Source of the DNA: Bacteroidaceae bacterium
Lineage (GTDB): Bacteria > Bacteroidota > Bacteroidia > Bacteroidales > Bacteroidaceae
DNA: 64,000 bases
Reading direction: 5' to 3'
NCBI GenBank assembly: GCA_017631315.1
Contig: JAGBTN010000016.1
Span: 62,001 to 126,000 of the forward strand
Below the pieces are notes generated by a model. That model saw only the letters and a program-made list of their open reading frames with translations. It was not told the DNA's origin and did not search any database. Shown here piece after piece: positions 26,196 through 35,037 of this stretch. Each line of letters begins with the position of its first letter. Positions within the stretch are counted from its first letter, which is position 1. Position numbers and translations under genes: made by a program.

Positions 26196-26965
26196 GCAGC
26201 ATTCCAAAGTTCATCCATCTGAGCGAGAGTCATTTCCTTCAGTTGAAGGCCTTGCTCCTTTGCCTTTTGCTCTACATAGCTAAAGCGACGAATGAACTTC
26301 TGATTCGTATGTTCGAGAGCATTGTCGGGATTGATATGATAGAGACGCGCTGCATTTATGAGGCTGAACAGGAAGTCGCCATACTCATCTGTTTGGCGTT
26401 CCATGTTGTCCTCCTTTGCAAGTTCAGCCTCAAGCTCGTCAATCTCTTCACGAACCTTATTCCAAACATCTTCCTTCTTCTCCCAGTCAAAGCCAACGGC
26501 TCTTGCCTTATCCTGAATACGATAAGCCTTTATGAGCGAAGGAAGTGAATTGGGGACTCCGCCCAACACCGTTTTGTTTCCATCCTTCTCCGTCTGTTTG
26601 ATTTGTTCCCACGACTTGACTACATCGCCGGCTGTCTTTGCAACGGCATCGCCATAGACATGCGGATGGCGGAAGATAAGTTTGTCGCAAAGCTTGTTGC
26701 AAACATCGGCTATATCGAACTGGCCCTTTTCGCTACCAATTTTTGCATAGAAAACAATGTGCAGCAGCACGTCGCCCAACTCTTTCTCAATGTTAGGCGT
26801 ATCGTCCTTAAGCAGAGCATCGCACAGCTCAAATGTTTCCTCAATCGTATTGGGGCGCAGACTCTCGTTGGTTTGTTTATGGTCCCACGGACACTTCTCC
26901 CTCAATTCGTCCATCACATCGAGCAGGCGACCAAATGCCTGAAGCTTTTCTTCTTTTGTATGCAT
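26180..26965 (-). CDS. mazG: Nucleoside triphosphate pyrophosphohydrolase MazG
   Basis: This 261-residue enzyme splits NTPs, including damaged ones, to monophosphate and pyrophosphate. It has two MazG domains: the first (about 10-110) shows KCPWDHKQTNESLRPNTIEE and the metal site EETFELCDAL with EKELGDVLLHIVFYAKI. The second (about 165-255) has a weaker site (EIDELEAEL, DEYGDFLFSLINAARLY). The frame is open for 21 more codons upstream, but these overlap the promoter (-7 box 27002-26994). MHTKEEKLQAF at 26965 is the family start. Confidence 0.95.
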   Translation of the reverse strand: MHTKEEKLQAFGRLLDVMDELREKCPWDHKQTNESLRPNTIEETFELCDALLKDDTPNIEKELGDVLLHIVFYAKIGSEKGQFDIADVCNKLCDKLIFRHPHVYGDAVAKTAGDVVKSWEQIKQTEKDGNKTVLGGVPNSLPSLIKAYRIQDKARAVGFDWEKKEDVWNKVREEIDELEAELAKEDNMERQTDEYGDFLFSLINAARLYHINPDNALEHTNQKFIRRFSYVEQKAKEQGLQLKEMTLAQMDELWNAAKKEE

Positions 26966-26993
26966 GCTTCTTTCTTGATTGTTAATTTCTTGC

Positions 26994-27024
26994 ACAAAGA
27001 TAGTTCTTTTTGTGCACAAAGCAA
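26994..27024 (-). promoter_or_regulatory. Promoter of mazG
   Basis: On the minus strand TTG (27024-27022), 19 bases, then TATCTTTGT (27002-26994). Confidence 0.65.
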
Positions 27025-27063
27025 CCATAAATAATGAAGAAACAAGGAAAAATAGGAGAAAAA

Positions 27064-27096
27064 TTTGCAGGTGTTGATTAAAAACCTTTACTTTGC
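27064..27096 (+). promoter_or_regulatory. Promoter of the second ECF sigma gene
   Basis: TTTGC (27064-27068), 19 bases, then TTACTTTGC (27088-27096). The arrangement is the same as at the FAS1 gene. Confidence 0.7.
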
Positions 27097-27178
27097 ATCG
27101 TCAAAAAACATTTTCTTAACACACATTAAACCGTTTGCCTATCGAAAGACATTACTCCAAACCATACCTTGAGACGTA

Positions 27179-27769
27179 ATGAACAATTTATCTGCAATGA
27201 CCGACCACGAGTTGGTAGAATTGTACGAAAATGGGAACGACAATGCTTTTGACATTTTACTTGCCCGTCATCAGGCATATATCTATTCCTATATACTCTT
27301 TTTAGTGAAAGACAGCGACGCTGCCAACGATTTCTTTCAAGACACATTCCAGCGCGCCATCATAGCCATCCGTTCGCACAAATACCAGACAAGCGGAAAG
27401 TTCAGTGCTTGGCTCACACGCATAGCACACAACATCGTGCTCGACCAAGGGCGCAAATGCGAGAACACCTGTACAGTTCGCGAGGACCAGGTGAAGCCCA
27501 AAACGCTGAACAGCCTCAGGCTGAGCGAATCAACTCACGAAGACGTCATGATCGACACACAGAGTCGAGAAGGAATCCGTCGCATGCTCGACTATCTGCC
27601 TGCCCCACAGCGCGAAGTCATCATCATGCGTTTTTACGACGACCTCTCCTTCAAAGAGATTGCCGAGCAGACCGGTGTCAGCATCAACACAGCACTTGGC
27701 CGCATGCGCTACGCCCTCATAAACCTGCGCAAACTCATCGGCGAGAAAAGATTCAGCCTGGTAGGCTAA
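27179..27769 (+). CDS. ECF-type sigma factor without an evident anti-sigma
   Basis: The protein has 196 residues. Region 2 contains DSDAANDFFQDTFQRAI and KFSAWLTRIAHNIVLDQGRK. Region 4 contains LPAPQREVIIMRFYDDLSFKEIAEQTGVSINTALGRMRYALINLRK. A second Met (residue 7, MTDHELVELYENG) is also a possible start. No membrane or regulator gene follows; the gene is closed by a GC-rich hairpin and a 22-base repeat array. Such orphan ECF sigmas are frequent in Bacteroidales. Confidence 0.92.
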   Translation: MNNLSAMTDHELVELYENGNDNAFDILLARHQAYIYSYILFLVKDSDAANDFFQDTFQRAIIAIRSHKYQTSGKFSAWLTRIAHNIVLDQGRKCENTCTVREDQVKPKTLNSLRLSESTHEDVMIDTQSREGIRRMLDYLPAPQREVIIMRFYDDLSFKEIAEQTGVSINTALGRMRYALINLRKLIGEKRFSLVG

Positions 27770-27799
27770 AAACAATGATTTATAGAAACTTAACCAACA

Positions 27800-27829
27800 A
27801 ACGTGCCGCGCCCCAAAACGCGGCACGTT
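27800..27829 (+). terminator. GC-rich terminator after the second sigma gene
   Basis: AACGTGCCGCG (27800-27810) pairs with CGCGGCACGTT (27819-27829) around CCCCAAAA. The right arm overlaps the first unit of the repeat array. Confidence 0.75.
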
Positions 27830-27924
27830 TAGTTTGCAAACTATACACGTTAAGTCGGCCAACTATACACGTTAACTTTGGCAATTACACACGTGAAGTT
27901 TGGCATCTTTACACGTGAAGTTTG
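27823..27924. repeat. 22-base repeat array, locus C
   Basis: Units start at 27823, 27845, 27867, 27889 and 27911 (the last is partial). The first begins GCACGTTTAGTTTGC and the later ones ACACGTTAAG or ACACGTGAAG. The rest of the gap up to 28107 is A/T-rich with nothing recognised. Confidence 0.82.
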
Positions 27925-28107
27925 TTTTGTGTCTGTTGTATTAACATTTTTCCAAGAAAAGGGAATAGTCTTTTCCCACCATACTGACGTATAACATAGA
28001 ATTCCAATACTGCAATTATTGCAGATGTCATACGTCTATCTTTTAATCGAATTGAGCTTTATGAAAAAAAGAAATGTAAAAAGCGAGTAATTTTCGAAGG
28101 AAAATTG

Positions 28108-28116
28108 TACCTTTGC
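28108..28116 (+). promoter_or_regulatory. -7 box of the phosphodiesterase operon
   Basis: TACCTTTGC. It rules out the TTG at 28113 as a start codon, because that lies inside the box. Confidence 0.55.
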
Positions 28117-28136
28117 ATCAAACTATGGCATATAGT

Positions 28137-28901
28137 ATGCAAAGGTATTTCATATTAATACATCTTATATTCTGCACAATTTTCTGCATCGCGCAGCCTC
28201 GCGTAGTAGCTCATCGCGGGTTTTGGCGCACAGAAGGGAGTGCGGAAAACTCGATTGCCTCTCTGCAAAAAGCAGCTGAAATAGGCTGCTGGGGCTGTGA
28301 GTTCGATGTGTGGCTCACGGCAGATGGCGTGCCTGTCGTTTATCACGACGCTACAATAGAAGGCATCCGTATTGAGGATACTACCTTTGCCTCTATTATG
28401 AATCATCGGCTGCCAAACGGAGAAATCATCCCTACCCTGCAACAATATCTTCAAGAAGCAAGACGCCACCCCAATTGTAGGCTCATCTTTGAAATCAAGC
28501 CACATCGCAATACCAAACGAGAGGGTATGATTTCTGAACTTTCCGTCGAGCTCGTAAACATGCTTGGACTGGCAAATCGTACAGACTACATCTCTTTTAG
28601 CAAAAACATCTGCAAAAGGATTCACGAGTTAGCACCGCAAGCAAAAGTCGCTTACCTGAATGGAGACCTCTCTCCCAAAGAAATTAAAGAGCAAGGCTGG
28701 ACAGGCATCGACTACAATGTGAAGGTTTTCGAAAAGCAGCCCAACTGGGCGAAGGAAGCAAAGGAATTAGGTCTGGAAGTCAATGTCTGGACAGTTGACG
28801 GCAAGGAAGAACTCTATCGCTTCGCCACGATGCCAAATATCGACATCATAACTACCAATGAGCCAACAATACTCTTAAAGTCAAACCAACACAATCCATG
28901 A
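28137..28901 (+). CDS. Secreted glycerophosphodiester phosphodiesterase
   Basis: The protein has 254 residues from this start; ATG at 28125 is an alternative giving four more. A signal peptide (MQRYFILIHLIFCTIFCIAQ) precedes a complete GDPD TIM-barrel: VVAHRGFWRTEGSAENS holds the catalytic His and the metal Glu, then CEFDVWLTADGVPVVYHD with the second His. It splits glycerophosphodiesters to glycerol phosphate and an alcohol in the periplasm, which allows lipid head-group recycling. Three bases separate it from the AraC-type gene. Confidence 0.92.
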   Translation: MQRYFILIHLIFCTIFCIAQPRVVAHRGFWRTEGSAENSIASLQKAAEIGCWGCEFDVWLTADGVPVVYHDATIEGIRIEDTTFASIMNHRLPNGEIIPTLQQYLQEARRHPNCRLIFEIKPHRNTKREGMISELSVELVNMLGLANRTDYISFSKNICKRIHELAPQAKVAYLNGDLSPKEIKEQGWTGIDYNVKVFEKQPNWAKEAKELGLEVNVWTVDGKEELYRFATMPNIDIITTNEPTILLKSNQHNP

Positions 28902-28904
28902 AAA

Positions 28905-29390
28905 ATGACAAAATACAACATCACACAAAAGAAAGAGAAGAAAGCTGGTCTTTCCTATAGGAATTACGTAAAATCAGACTTTGTAGAAGACGTTGCTAAA
29001 AAAATCATCTCGAAACTGATGATTGAAGGGAAGTATCGCGACCCCAATTATTCTGCACAACAATTGGCAAAAGACATTGGCGTCAACATGCGTCAAATCA
29101 GTGCAGTCACCGGCATGCGCTTTCAAATGAACTATTCGGAATTAGTTGGCACAATGCGCATCCAAGAAGCGAAGTATATGCTCGGAGAAAGCCACTTTGC
29201 CGACATGACAATGGAAGACATTGCCATCAACGTTGGTTTTGCTACACGACAAAGCTTTTATGCTACCTTCTACCGTATCTGCGGAACAACGCCCAACGAA
29301 TATAAACAAGCAAATGGCATAGCAGCTAAAACAGACAAAAAGAAGGAGGCTAAGACATCATCTGCCAAAAGCAAGAAACAAACAAAATAA
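28905..29390 (+). CDS. AraC-type DNA-binding regulator without ligand domain
   Basis: The protein has 161 residues. The two helix-turn-helix units of AraC lie at about residues 45-135: YSAQQLAKDIGVNMRQISAV, then MTMEDIAINVGFATRQSFYATFYRICGTTPNEYKQ. There is no N-terminal sensor domain, only about 40 basic residues, and the C-terminus is a lysine-rich tail (KTDKKKEAKTSSAKSKKQTK). It lies between the phosphodiesterase gene and dipeptidyl peptidase III gene, overlapping the latter by one base (TAATG). Confidence 0.88.
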   Translation: MTKYNITQKKEKKAGLSYRNYVKSDFVEDVAKKIISKLMIEGKYRDPNYSAQQLAKDIGVNMRQISAVTGMRFQMNYSELVGTMRIQEAKYMLGESHFADMTMEDIAINVGFATRQSFYATFYRICGTTPNEYKQANGIAAKTDKKKEAKTSSAKSKKQTK

Positions 29391-31303
29391 TGACAGAGCG
29401 TTTTGCTGACATTCAACTACTGCGCTACGAAGTCCCTGGATTCTCCTCGTTACCTCTTCGGCAAAAACTACTTGTCTATTACCTTGCCGAAGCTTCACTA
29501 TTAGGGCGCGACATTCTATGGGACCAAAACTGTAGTTACGGACTACGCATACGGAATGTCCTGGAAACAATCTATACATGCTATGACGGGCCACGCGACA
29601 CATCGGACTGGCAAGCCTTTGTCGTTTACCTCAAACGCGTCTGGTTTTCAAACGGCATTCACCACCACTATAGTTACAAGAAGTTTCAACCTGGCTTTAG
29701 TCGCGAGTTTCTTCTCAAGGAGACAGAAAGTTTGGATTTAAGTGAATTCCTACTCACAAAAGAGGAGTTGATGGAAATCATTTTCAATCCAAATGTAATG
29801 CCAAAGCGCATCAATCAGACCGACGGAGAAGACTTATTGCTGACATCGTCCTGCAATTACTACGCAGAAGGCATTACAAGTGCAGAAGCAGAAACATTCT
29901 ACAGCAATCTAAGAAATAAGGCTGACAAGAAAAGGCCACCAATGATTGGCTTGAATAGCCGATTGGAACGAAACGCCGACGGGACGCTCTACGAGAATGT
30001 CTATCGAAGCGGAGGGCTTTATGGCACTGCCATAGACCGTATTTGCGAGGCATTAGACATTGCCCGACAATATGCCGAAAACGACAAACAAAGGGCTGTC
30101 ATCGACAAGCTTGTCGAGTTCTACAAGAGTGGTAATCTGAAGGACTTCGACGACTACGCAATTCTGTGGGTGGAAGAAACTTTGGGAGAAATAGATTTCA
30201 CTAACGGATTTACCGAAGTATATGGAGACCCACTCGGATTGAAGGCCAGTTGGGAAGGATATGTAAACATTATCGACCACGAAGCTACCCGAAGAGCGAA
30301 AGCCCTAAGCGACAATGCAGAATGGTTCGAAAGCAATTCGCCTATTGATTCTCGCTTCAAAAAGACAGAATGTCGGGGCGTCAGTGCAAAAGTCATCAAC
30401 GCAGCCATATTAGGTGGAGACCTCTATCCCAGCAGTGCCATTGGCATTAACCTGCCCAATAGCAATTGGATAAGAGAAGAATACGGCAGCAAAAGTGTCA
30501 CGATTGCAAACCTGACCCGTGCATATAATGTTGCAGCAAGAGGAAGCGGCATGCGAGAAGAGTTTGTCATAGACGACGATACAAAAAAACTGCTTGAGCA
30601 TTATGGCGACATCTGCGATGACTTACATACCGACTTGCACGAATGTCTTGGGCATGGAAGCGGCAAATTACTCCCCGATGTTGACAGCGAAGCACTACGT
30701 TCCTACGGAAGCACCATTGAAGAAGCAAGGGCAGACCTCTTTGGACTTTACTATATTGCCGACCCAAAACTCGTAGAACTAAACCTTACGCCAGATGCGG
30801 AAGCATACAAGGCACAGTATTACAGCTACCTGATGAATGGCTTACTGACTCAAATGATTCGCATCGAAGAAGGTCAGCAATTGGAGGAAGCACACATGAG
30901 AAATCGTGCCCTCATAAGCAACTGGGTTCTGGAACACTACCCCACTGCTGTGCAGATTGTCTGCAAAAATGACAAACACTTTGTCTGCATCAGCAACTAC
31001 CCCCTCTTGCGACGTGCCTTCGGGGAATTACTGGCAGAGGTGCAACGCATCAAGAGCGAAGGCGATTTCGCAGCAGCAAGAAACCTTGTCGAGCAATGCG
31101 GCATAAAACTCAATCCTAAGCTGCATCGTGAGATTTTAAAACGGCATAAACAACTGAATCTGGCACCTTACAAAGGATTCATAAATCCGAAGTACGAACT
31201 TGTGCGTAACGAAGAAGGAGACATTATAGACGTAAGTATTTCCTGTGACGAAGCATACGACGAGCAAATGCTACGCTATAGCAAGCAATATAAAACACTA
31301 TGA
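29390..31303 (+). CDS. Dipeptidyl peptidase III (peptidase family M49), cytoplasmic form
   Basis: The 637-residue zinc peptidase removes dipeptides from peptide N-termini. The family HExxxH site is present as HECLGH at residues 417-422 and the second motif EEARAD is near residue 445. The Bacteroides form also uses HECLGH rather than the HELLGH of eukaryotes. There is no signal peptide, so the enzyme is probably cytoplasmic. An N-terminal helical lobe (1-250) and the catalytic lobe make up the whole protein. It overlaps the AlkD-like gene by four bases (ATGA). Confidence 0.93.
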   Translation: MTERFADIQLLRYEVPGFSSLPLRQKLLVYYLAEASLLGRDILWDQNCSYGLRIRNVLETIYTCYDGPRDTSDWQAFVVYLKRVWFSNGIHHHYSYKKFQPGFSREFLLKETESLDLSEFLLTKEELMEIIFNPNVMPKRINQTDGEDLLLTSSCNYYAEGITSAEAETFYSNLRNKADKKRPPMIGLNSRLERNADGTLYENVYRSGGLYGTAIDRICEALDIARQYAENDKQRAVIDKLVEFYKSGNLKDFDDYAILWVEETLGEIDFTNGFTEVYGDPLGLKASWEGYVNIIDHEATRRAKALSDNAEWFESNSPIDSRFKKTECRGVSAKVINAAILGGDLYPSSAIGINLPNSNWIREEYGSKSVTIANLTRAYNVAARGSGMREEFVIDDDTKKLLEHYGDICDDLHTDLHECLGHGSGKLLPDVDSEALRSYGSTIEEARADLFGLYYIADPKLVELNLTPDAEAYKAQYYSYLMNGLLTQMIRIEEGQQLEEAHMRNRALISNWVLEHYPTAVQIVCKNDKHFVCISNYPLLRRAFGELLAEVQRIKSEGDFAAARNLVEQCGIKLNPKLHREILKRHKQLNLAPYKGFINPKYELVRNEEGDIIDVSISCDEAYDEQMLRYSKQYKTL

Positions 31304-31854
31304 ATCTCAAGGAAGTAGAAATTAACATAAAGAAGGAACTTCGAGCAAGCATGAATGGCATTCTTTCTGCAAGGATGAGAGAAGCCGGCATGCCTTTCAA
31401 ACTTATCTTCGGAGTGGAACTACCCAGGCTTCAGAACATTGCCTGCGAATTCCCAATTGATACAGAACTCGCAAACCACTTATGGCAACAAAACATCCGT
31501 GAGACACGCCTCTTGGCAATTATGCTGATGCCAGCAGAAAGCTTCACAGGGGAAACAGCAGCTTCCTGGGCAGACACAATGACTACTGCCGAAGAGGCAC
31601 AAATCCTGGCAATGATTCTTCTGCCTAAAATTCCCAATGCAAAAGAAACCTGCATCAGTTGGCTTAATGAAGGGAAGAGCCTGCCTGCAATATCCGCCTG
31701 CCTGTGTTTGAGGCACATGATAGTGAAAGGACTTGCTGTAACTAACGAAGACAAGCTGCTAATCGAAAAGTTTATTCTCCAGTTACAAGGCAAGGCAAAT
31801 CTTCACTTAAGAAAAGCAATTCAGGCACTCACCGATGCACTTGACGTTGAATAA
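31300..31854 (+). CDS. AlkD-like DNA alkylation repair protein (HEAT-repeat fold)
   Basis: The protein has 184 residues, all helical. GVELPRLQNIACEF and LWQQNIRETRLLAIMLM match the pattern of AlkD-type HEAT-repeat glycosylases (xVxxPxLRxIAKE, LWxSxIxExRxLA). AlkD removes alkylated purines without flipping the base. The protein is shorter than typical AlkD (about 220-240 residues) and the catalytic Asp/Trp pair cannot be placed with certainty, so enzyme activity is not assured. It is translationally coupled to the peptidase gene. Confidence 0.72.
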   Translation: MNLKEVEINIKKELRASMNGILSARMREAGMPFKLIFGVELPRLQNIACEFPIDTELANHLWQQNIRETRLLAIMLMPAESFTGETAASWADTMTTAEEAQILAMILLPKIPNAKETCISWLNEGKSLPAISACLCLRHMIVKGLAVTNEDKLLIEKFILQLQGKANLHLRKAIQALTDALDVE

Positions 31855-31953
31855 CGTCCTCATTATAGTTTTCCGAGAACCTCTTATCAAACGAAAAAGC
31901 AAAAATAAATTGTTTTTATATCGCCCATTCGCCATCTTCTTCATTTTTTTTCA

Positions 31954-31962
31954 TATCTTTGC
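31954..31962 (+). promoter_or_regulatory. -7 box of the Fur-family gene and purA
   Basis: TATCTTTGC ends 9 bases before the ATG at 31972, so the transcript may start only a few bases before the gene. Confidence 0.55.
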
Positions 31963-31971
31963 ACGTTGGTT

Positions 31972-32478
31972 ATGGACAAGAAACAAGAGCCACTTGCATC
32001 ACTACGCGAAAGACTTACTCGCTACATGGAGGAGAGGGCAATGCGTAAAACCCCTGAACGCTATGAAATTCTTCGGGCAGCAGGGCTTGCCAATGGCATC
32101 TTCACCATCGACGGGCTCATGAAGATTATGCAGGAAGACGGCACTTTCCAAGTGAGCCGAGCCACAGTATTCAATACGATGGAGCTCTTCTGCGATGCAG
32201 GACTTATCATCAAGCACCCTCTTGCAACAGCGGCACACTATGAATTGCGCACAGACAGCGCACCAAAAGCATATTCCATTTGCCGCCAATGTAATACCAT
32301 AACCCGCGTCTCGACAAGTACGGCAAAACTGGCTTTGCAGAATCTGCACATACGCTATTTCAATATCGAAGACAAACTTCTTTACATTCATGGCCTGTGC
32401 AGAAAATGCCAAGCAAAGAACCGACAGGAAGCAAGAAAGAAACAGAATACAATCAAACAGGACAATAACAGAAAATGA
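31972..32478 (+). CDS. Fur-family transcriptional regulator
   Basis: This 168-residue protein has the winged-helix DNA-binding half (KTPERYEILRAAG, then DGTFQVSRATVFNTMELFCDAGLI) and the dimerisation half with a structural zinc site (CRQCN and CRKC near the ends). The histidine-rich regulatory site of classical Fur is reduced, so the signal could be metal or peroxide. An upstream TTG at 31966 lies too close to the promoter to be likely. It overlaps purA by four bases (ATGA). Confidence 0.9.
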   Translation: MDKKQEPLASLRERLTRYMEERAMRKTPERYEILRAAGLANGIFTIDGLMKIMQEDGTFQVSRATVFNTMELFCDAGLIIKHPLATAAHYELRTDSAPKAYSICRQCNTITRVSTSTAKLALQNLHIRYFNIEDKLLYIHGLCRKCQAKNRQEARKKQNTIKQDNNRK

Positions 32479-33743
32479 GAAAAGGTAAAGTAGATGCCCT
32501 TCTCGGCATCGTTTTCGGCGACGAAGGAAAAGGAAAGGTAGTGGACGTGTTCACTCCGAAATATGACATAGTTGCAAGATTTGCCGGAGGACCCAATGCA
32601 GGCCACACCATCATCTTCGAAGGAAAGAAGTTTGTACTCCGCAGCATCCCCAGTGGCATTTTCGACGAAGGCAAGCTCAACATCATTGGCAATGGCTGCG
32701 TCATTGCACCAGACCTCTTCATGCAAGAAGCGAAAGAGCTTGAAGATGCCGGCTATGACTTGAAGAGCCGCTTGCACATCAGCAAACGCGCACACCTCAT
32801 CCTGCCCACACACCGAGTGCTGGACCGCGCATACGAGGCAGCAAAGGGCAAGAACAAAGTAGGCACCACAGGCAAGGGCATCGGCCCCACCTATAGCGAG
32901 AAGGCAAGCCGCACAAGCCTTCGAGTGGGCGACATCCTCGAGAACTTCGAAGAAAAATACAACGCACTGAAGGCTCGCCACGAGCAGGCACTTCGCGACT
33001 TGAACTTTACAGATTACGACATCACGGAAGAGGAGAAGCTTTGGCTGAAGGGCATTGAATACATGAGAGAATTCCCCCTCACCGAAACGTCGATTGAACT
33101 CGGCAAAGCATTGCAGGAGGGCAAAAACATATTGGCAGAAGGCGCTCAGGGCACAATGCTCGACATAGACCACGGCACCTATCCGTTTGTATCGTCGAGC
33201 AGCACCACAAGCGGCGGTGTATGCACTGGCCTCGGCATTGCTCCCAACACCATCGACGAAGTGTTCGGCATCTTCAAGGCATACTCCACTCGTGTAGGCA
33301 GCGGCCCGTTCCCTGTTGAACTCTTTGACGAGACGGGCGACAAGATTCGCGACATAGGCCACGAATATGGTGCTGTGACGGGACGCAATCGTCGTTGCGG
33401 ATGGCTGGACCTCGTTGCGCTTCGCTATGCCATTATGATAAATGGCGTGACTCAACTCATCATGATGAAGAGCGACGTGCTCGACTCATTTGCCGAGATT
33501 AAGGTTTGCACTAAATACACGAAGGATGGCGTCACTACAGACGAGATGCCTTACGACACGGAGGGCTGGGAGGCTGTTTACGAGACATTGCCTGGCTGGC
33601 AGACAGACCTTACGCAGATGACTTGCGAGTGTCAGTTCCCCAAGGAACTCAAAGACTATATTGCCTACATCGAGAAGGCTACTGGCACTCCCATCACTAT
33701 TGTGAGCGTAGGCCCGGACAGAGCGCAGACGATTGAACGTTAG
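32475..33743 (+). CDS. purA: Adenylosuccinate synthetase
   Basis: This 422-residue enzyme joins aspartate to IMP using GTP, the first step to AMP. It has the GTP-binding start VDALLGIVFGDEGKGKVVD, the FAGGPNAGHTI loop, and TGKGIGPTYSEKASR, QGTMLDIDHGTYPFVSSS and GAVTGRNRRCGWLD. Complete and of normal length. Coupling to a Fur-type regulator by an ATGA overlap is common in Bacteroidales. Confidence 0.98.
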   Translation: MRKGKVDALLGIVFGDEGKGKVVDVFTPKYDIVARFAGGPNAGHTIIFEGKKFVLRSIPSGIFDEGKLNIIGNGCVIAPDLFMQEAKELEDAGYDLKSRLHISKRAHLILPTHRVLDRAYEAAKGKNKVGTTGKGIGPTYSEKASRTSLRVGDILENFEEKYNALKARHEQALRDLNFTDYDITEEEKLWLKGIEYMREFPLTETSIELGKALQEGKNILAEGAQGTMLDIDHGTYPFVSSSSTTSGGVCTGLGIAPNTIDEVFGIFKAYSTRVGSGPFPVELFDETGDKIRDIGHEYGAVTGRNRRCGWLDLVALRYAIMINGVTQLIMMKSDVLDSFAEIKVCTKYTKDGVTTDEMPYDTEGWEAVYETLPGWQTDLTQMTCECQFPKELKDYIAYIEKATGTPITIVSVGPDRAQTIER

Positions 33744-33752
33744 ACTTTTATA

Positions 33753-33790
33753 GACAACAGACAACGGACAACGGACAACAGACAACAGAG
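33753..33790 (+). repeat. 7-base repeat (RGACAAC orientation), locus 1
   Basis: Tandem units GACAACA/GACAACG fill the space between purA and the S23-type gene and stop at its ATG. The opposite orientation occurs on the other side of that gene. Confidence 0.9.
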
Positions 33791-34153
33791 ATGGGGAATA
33801 GGAGCATCGAAAACATGAGAATATGGCAGGAGGCAAGGGTCTTCACCAATGATGTTTACAAGATGATGTCTTCCTGTCGAGATTATGGCTTTCGGGACCA
33901 GATACAACGTGCTGCAGTATCCATCATGAACAATATTGCAGAAGGCTTTGAATCTGGTTCTGACAGTAAGTTTATAAACTTTCTGAACATAGCAAAAGGA
34001 AGTTGTTCTGAGGTGAAAAGCATGTTGTATTTATGTGAAGACTTTCACTACTGCACAAACAAAGAAAGAGAGTACCTTGTTACGGAATTGGTATCGCTCT
34101 CAGGAGGGATATATAATCTGATGCAGTACCTAAAGAACAAAAAAGAAGCATAA
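33791..34153 (+). CDS. Four-helix bundle protein of the S23 / 23S rRNA-intervening-sequence family
   Basis: The protein has 120 residues and is all helical. It has the family pattern: ENMRIWQEARVFTNDVY at the start, FRDQIQRAAVSIMNNIAEGFE in the middle, and a C-terminal helix pair. The family was first found inside intervening sequences of 23S rRNA genes; free-standing copies are common in Bacteroidota, and the Avd protein of diversity-generating retroelements is structurally related. No reverse transcriptase or rRNA is near. The gene is bracketed by 7-base repeats in inverted orientation (33753-33790 and 34185-34262). The role is unknown. Confidence 0.88.
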   Translation: MGNRSIENMRIWQEARVFTNDVYKMMSSCRDYGFRDQIQRAAVSIMNNIAEGFESGSDSKFINFLNIAKGSCSEVKSMLYLCEDFHYCTNKEREYLVTELVSLSGGIYNLMQYLKNKKEA

Positions 34154-34170
34154 AGCCACCTGCAAAATAT

Positions 34171-35037
34171 ATGACAAAAGTTATCCGTCATCCGTCGTCC
34201 GTTGTCCGTCGTCTGTTGTCCGTCGTCTGTTGTCTGTTGTCTGTTGTCTGTTGTCCGTTGTCTTCCCAAGCACAACTTTATGAGCAAAGTGTCAAGCAGA
34301 TTATTGAGGCGTTGGCTGCCGACTCGCTCGAGAGGGCTGAGGTGTTGATTCTGCAAACTACCCGGCTCGACCCAATGAGGGAGTCCAATGCTGTGTTGTA
34401 TCGGTATTTGGGGGGCATTTATCAGCGGCAGGGGCAGAGCGAAAAGGCTTTGGATGCTTACTCTAAGGGCATCGGGCTTTTGCCTGGGGCGGATTTGTTG
34501 CTGGACCGTGCTTCGCTTTATTTGCAGATGAATGATTTGGAGCGTGCTGGGGCGGACTATAGCAGTGTGCTTGAATTGTCGCCTGACGACGAAGAGGCGC
34601 TCTTCTTTCGGGCTTATGTGTTTTCTTCTCTGCGACGTTACAGGGAGGCTCGTGCCGACTATGAGAGGCTTTTGGAACTCAATCCGCAGCATGAGGATGG
34701 GCGTTTGGGTTTGGCTTTGCTGAACAATAAGGATGGACGACCGCGTGAGGCGATGGAGCAACTCGATGCTCTCGTCCAGTTCTTTCCTACTCATGCTCGG
34801 CATTTGTTGGCTCGTGCTGACATTTACCTTGAGCGAAGGGCTTATGAGGAAGCGATGCGAGATGTGAGAAGGGCGATGGAACTTGAGCCTGAGAATCCTG
34901 AGTGTTACCTTACGCGTGCTTCGCTGTATTTGGCTATGAAGAAGAAGAAACTTGCCCAGCAGGATTGCAAGACTGCTTTTCGTCTGGGTGCAAGTGCGGA
35001 ACAGGTTGCTCCTCTGTTGGGGGAAATAGGCAACTAA
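34171..35037 (+). CDS. Exported TPR protein whose signal peptide is encoded by a DNA repeat
   Basis: The protein has 288 residues. The first 36 form a good signal peptide: a basic start (MTKVIRHPSSVVRR), a hydrophobic core of LLSVVCC repeats, and a probable cut after SSQA. All of it except the first residues and the cut region is the 7-base repeat read in frame. The rest is a run of TPR-like helix pairs (about 37-285), for example RYLGGIYQRQGQSEKALDAYS and LARADIYLERRAYEEAMRDV. TPR proteins are scaffolds; no partner can be named. It follows the S23-type gene by 17 bases. Confidence 0.85.
   Translation: MTKVIRHPSSVVRRLLSVVCCLLSVVCCPLSSQAQLYEQSVKQIIEALAADSLERAEVLILQTTRLDPMRESNAVLYRYLGGIYQRQGQSEKALDAYSKGIGLLPGADLLLDRASLYLQMNDLERAGADYSSVLELSPDDEEALFFRAYVFSSLRRYREARADYERLLELNPQHEDGRLGLALLNNKDGRPREAMEQLDALVQFFPTHARHLLARADIYLERRAYEEAMRDVRRAMELEPENPECYLTRASLYLAMKKKKLAQQDCKTAFRLGASAEQVAPLLGEIGN
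34185..34262 (+). repeat. 7-base repeat (GTTGTCY orientation), locus 2, inside a gene
   Basis: About eleven units of GTTGTCT, GTTGTCC and variants (GTCGTCC). All lie within codons 6-31 of the TPR gene and encode its signal peptide. Confidence 0.9.

Noticed and set aside
33791-34153. A diversity-generating retroelement (because the four-helix protein is related to Avd)
   Set aside because: No reverse transcriptase, template repeat or variable repeat is seen nearby.
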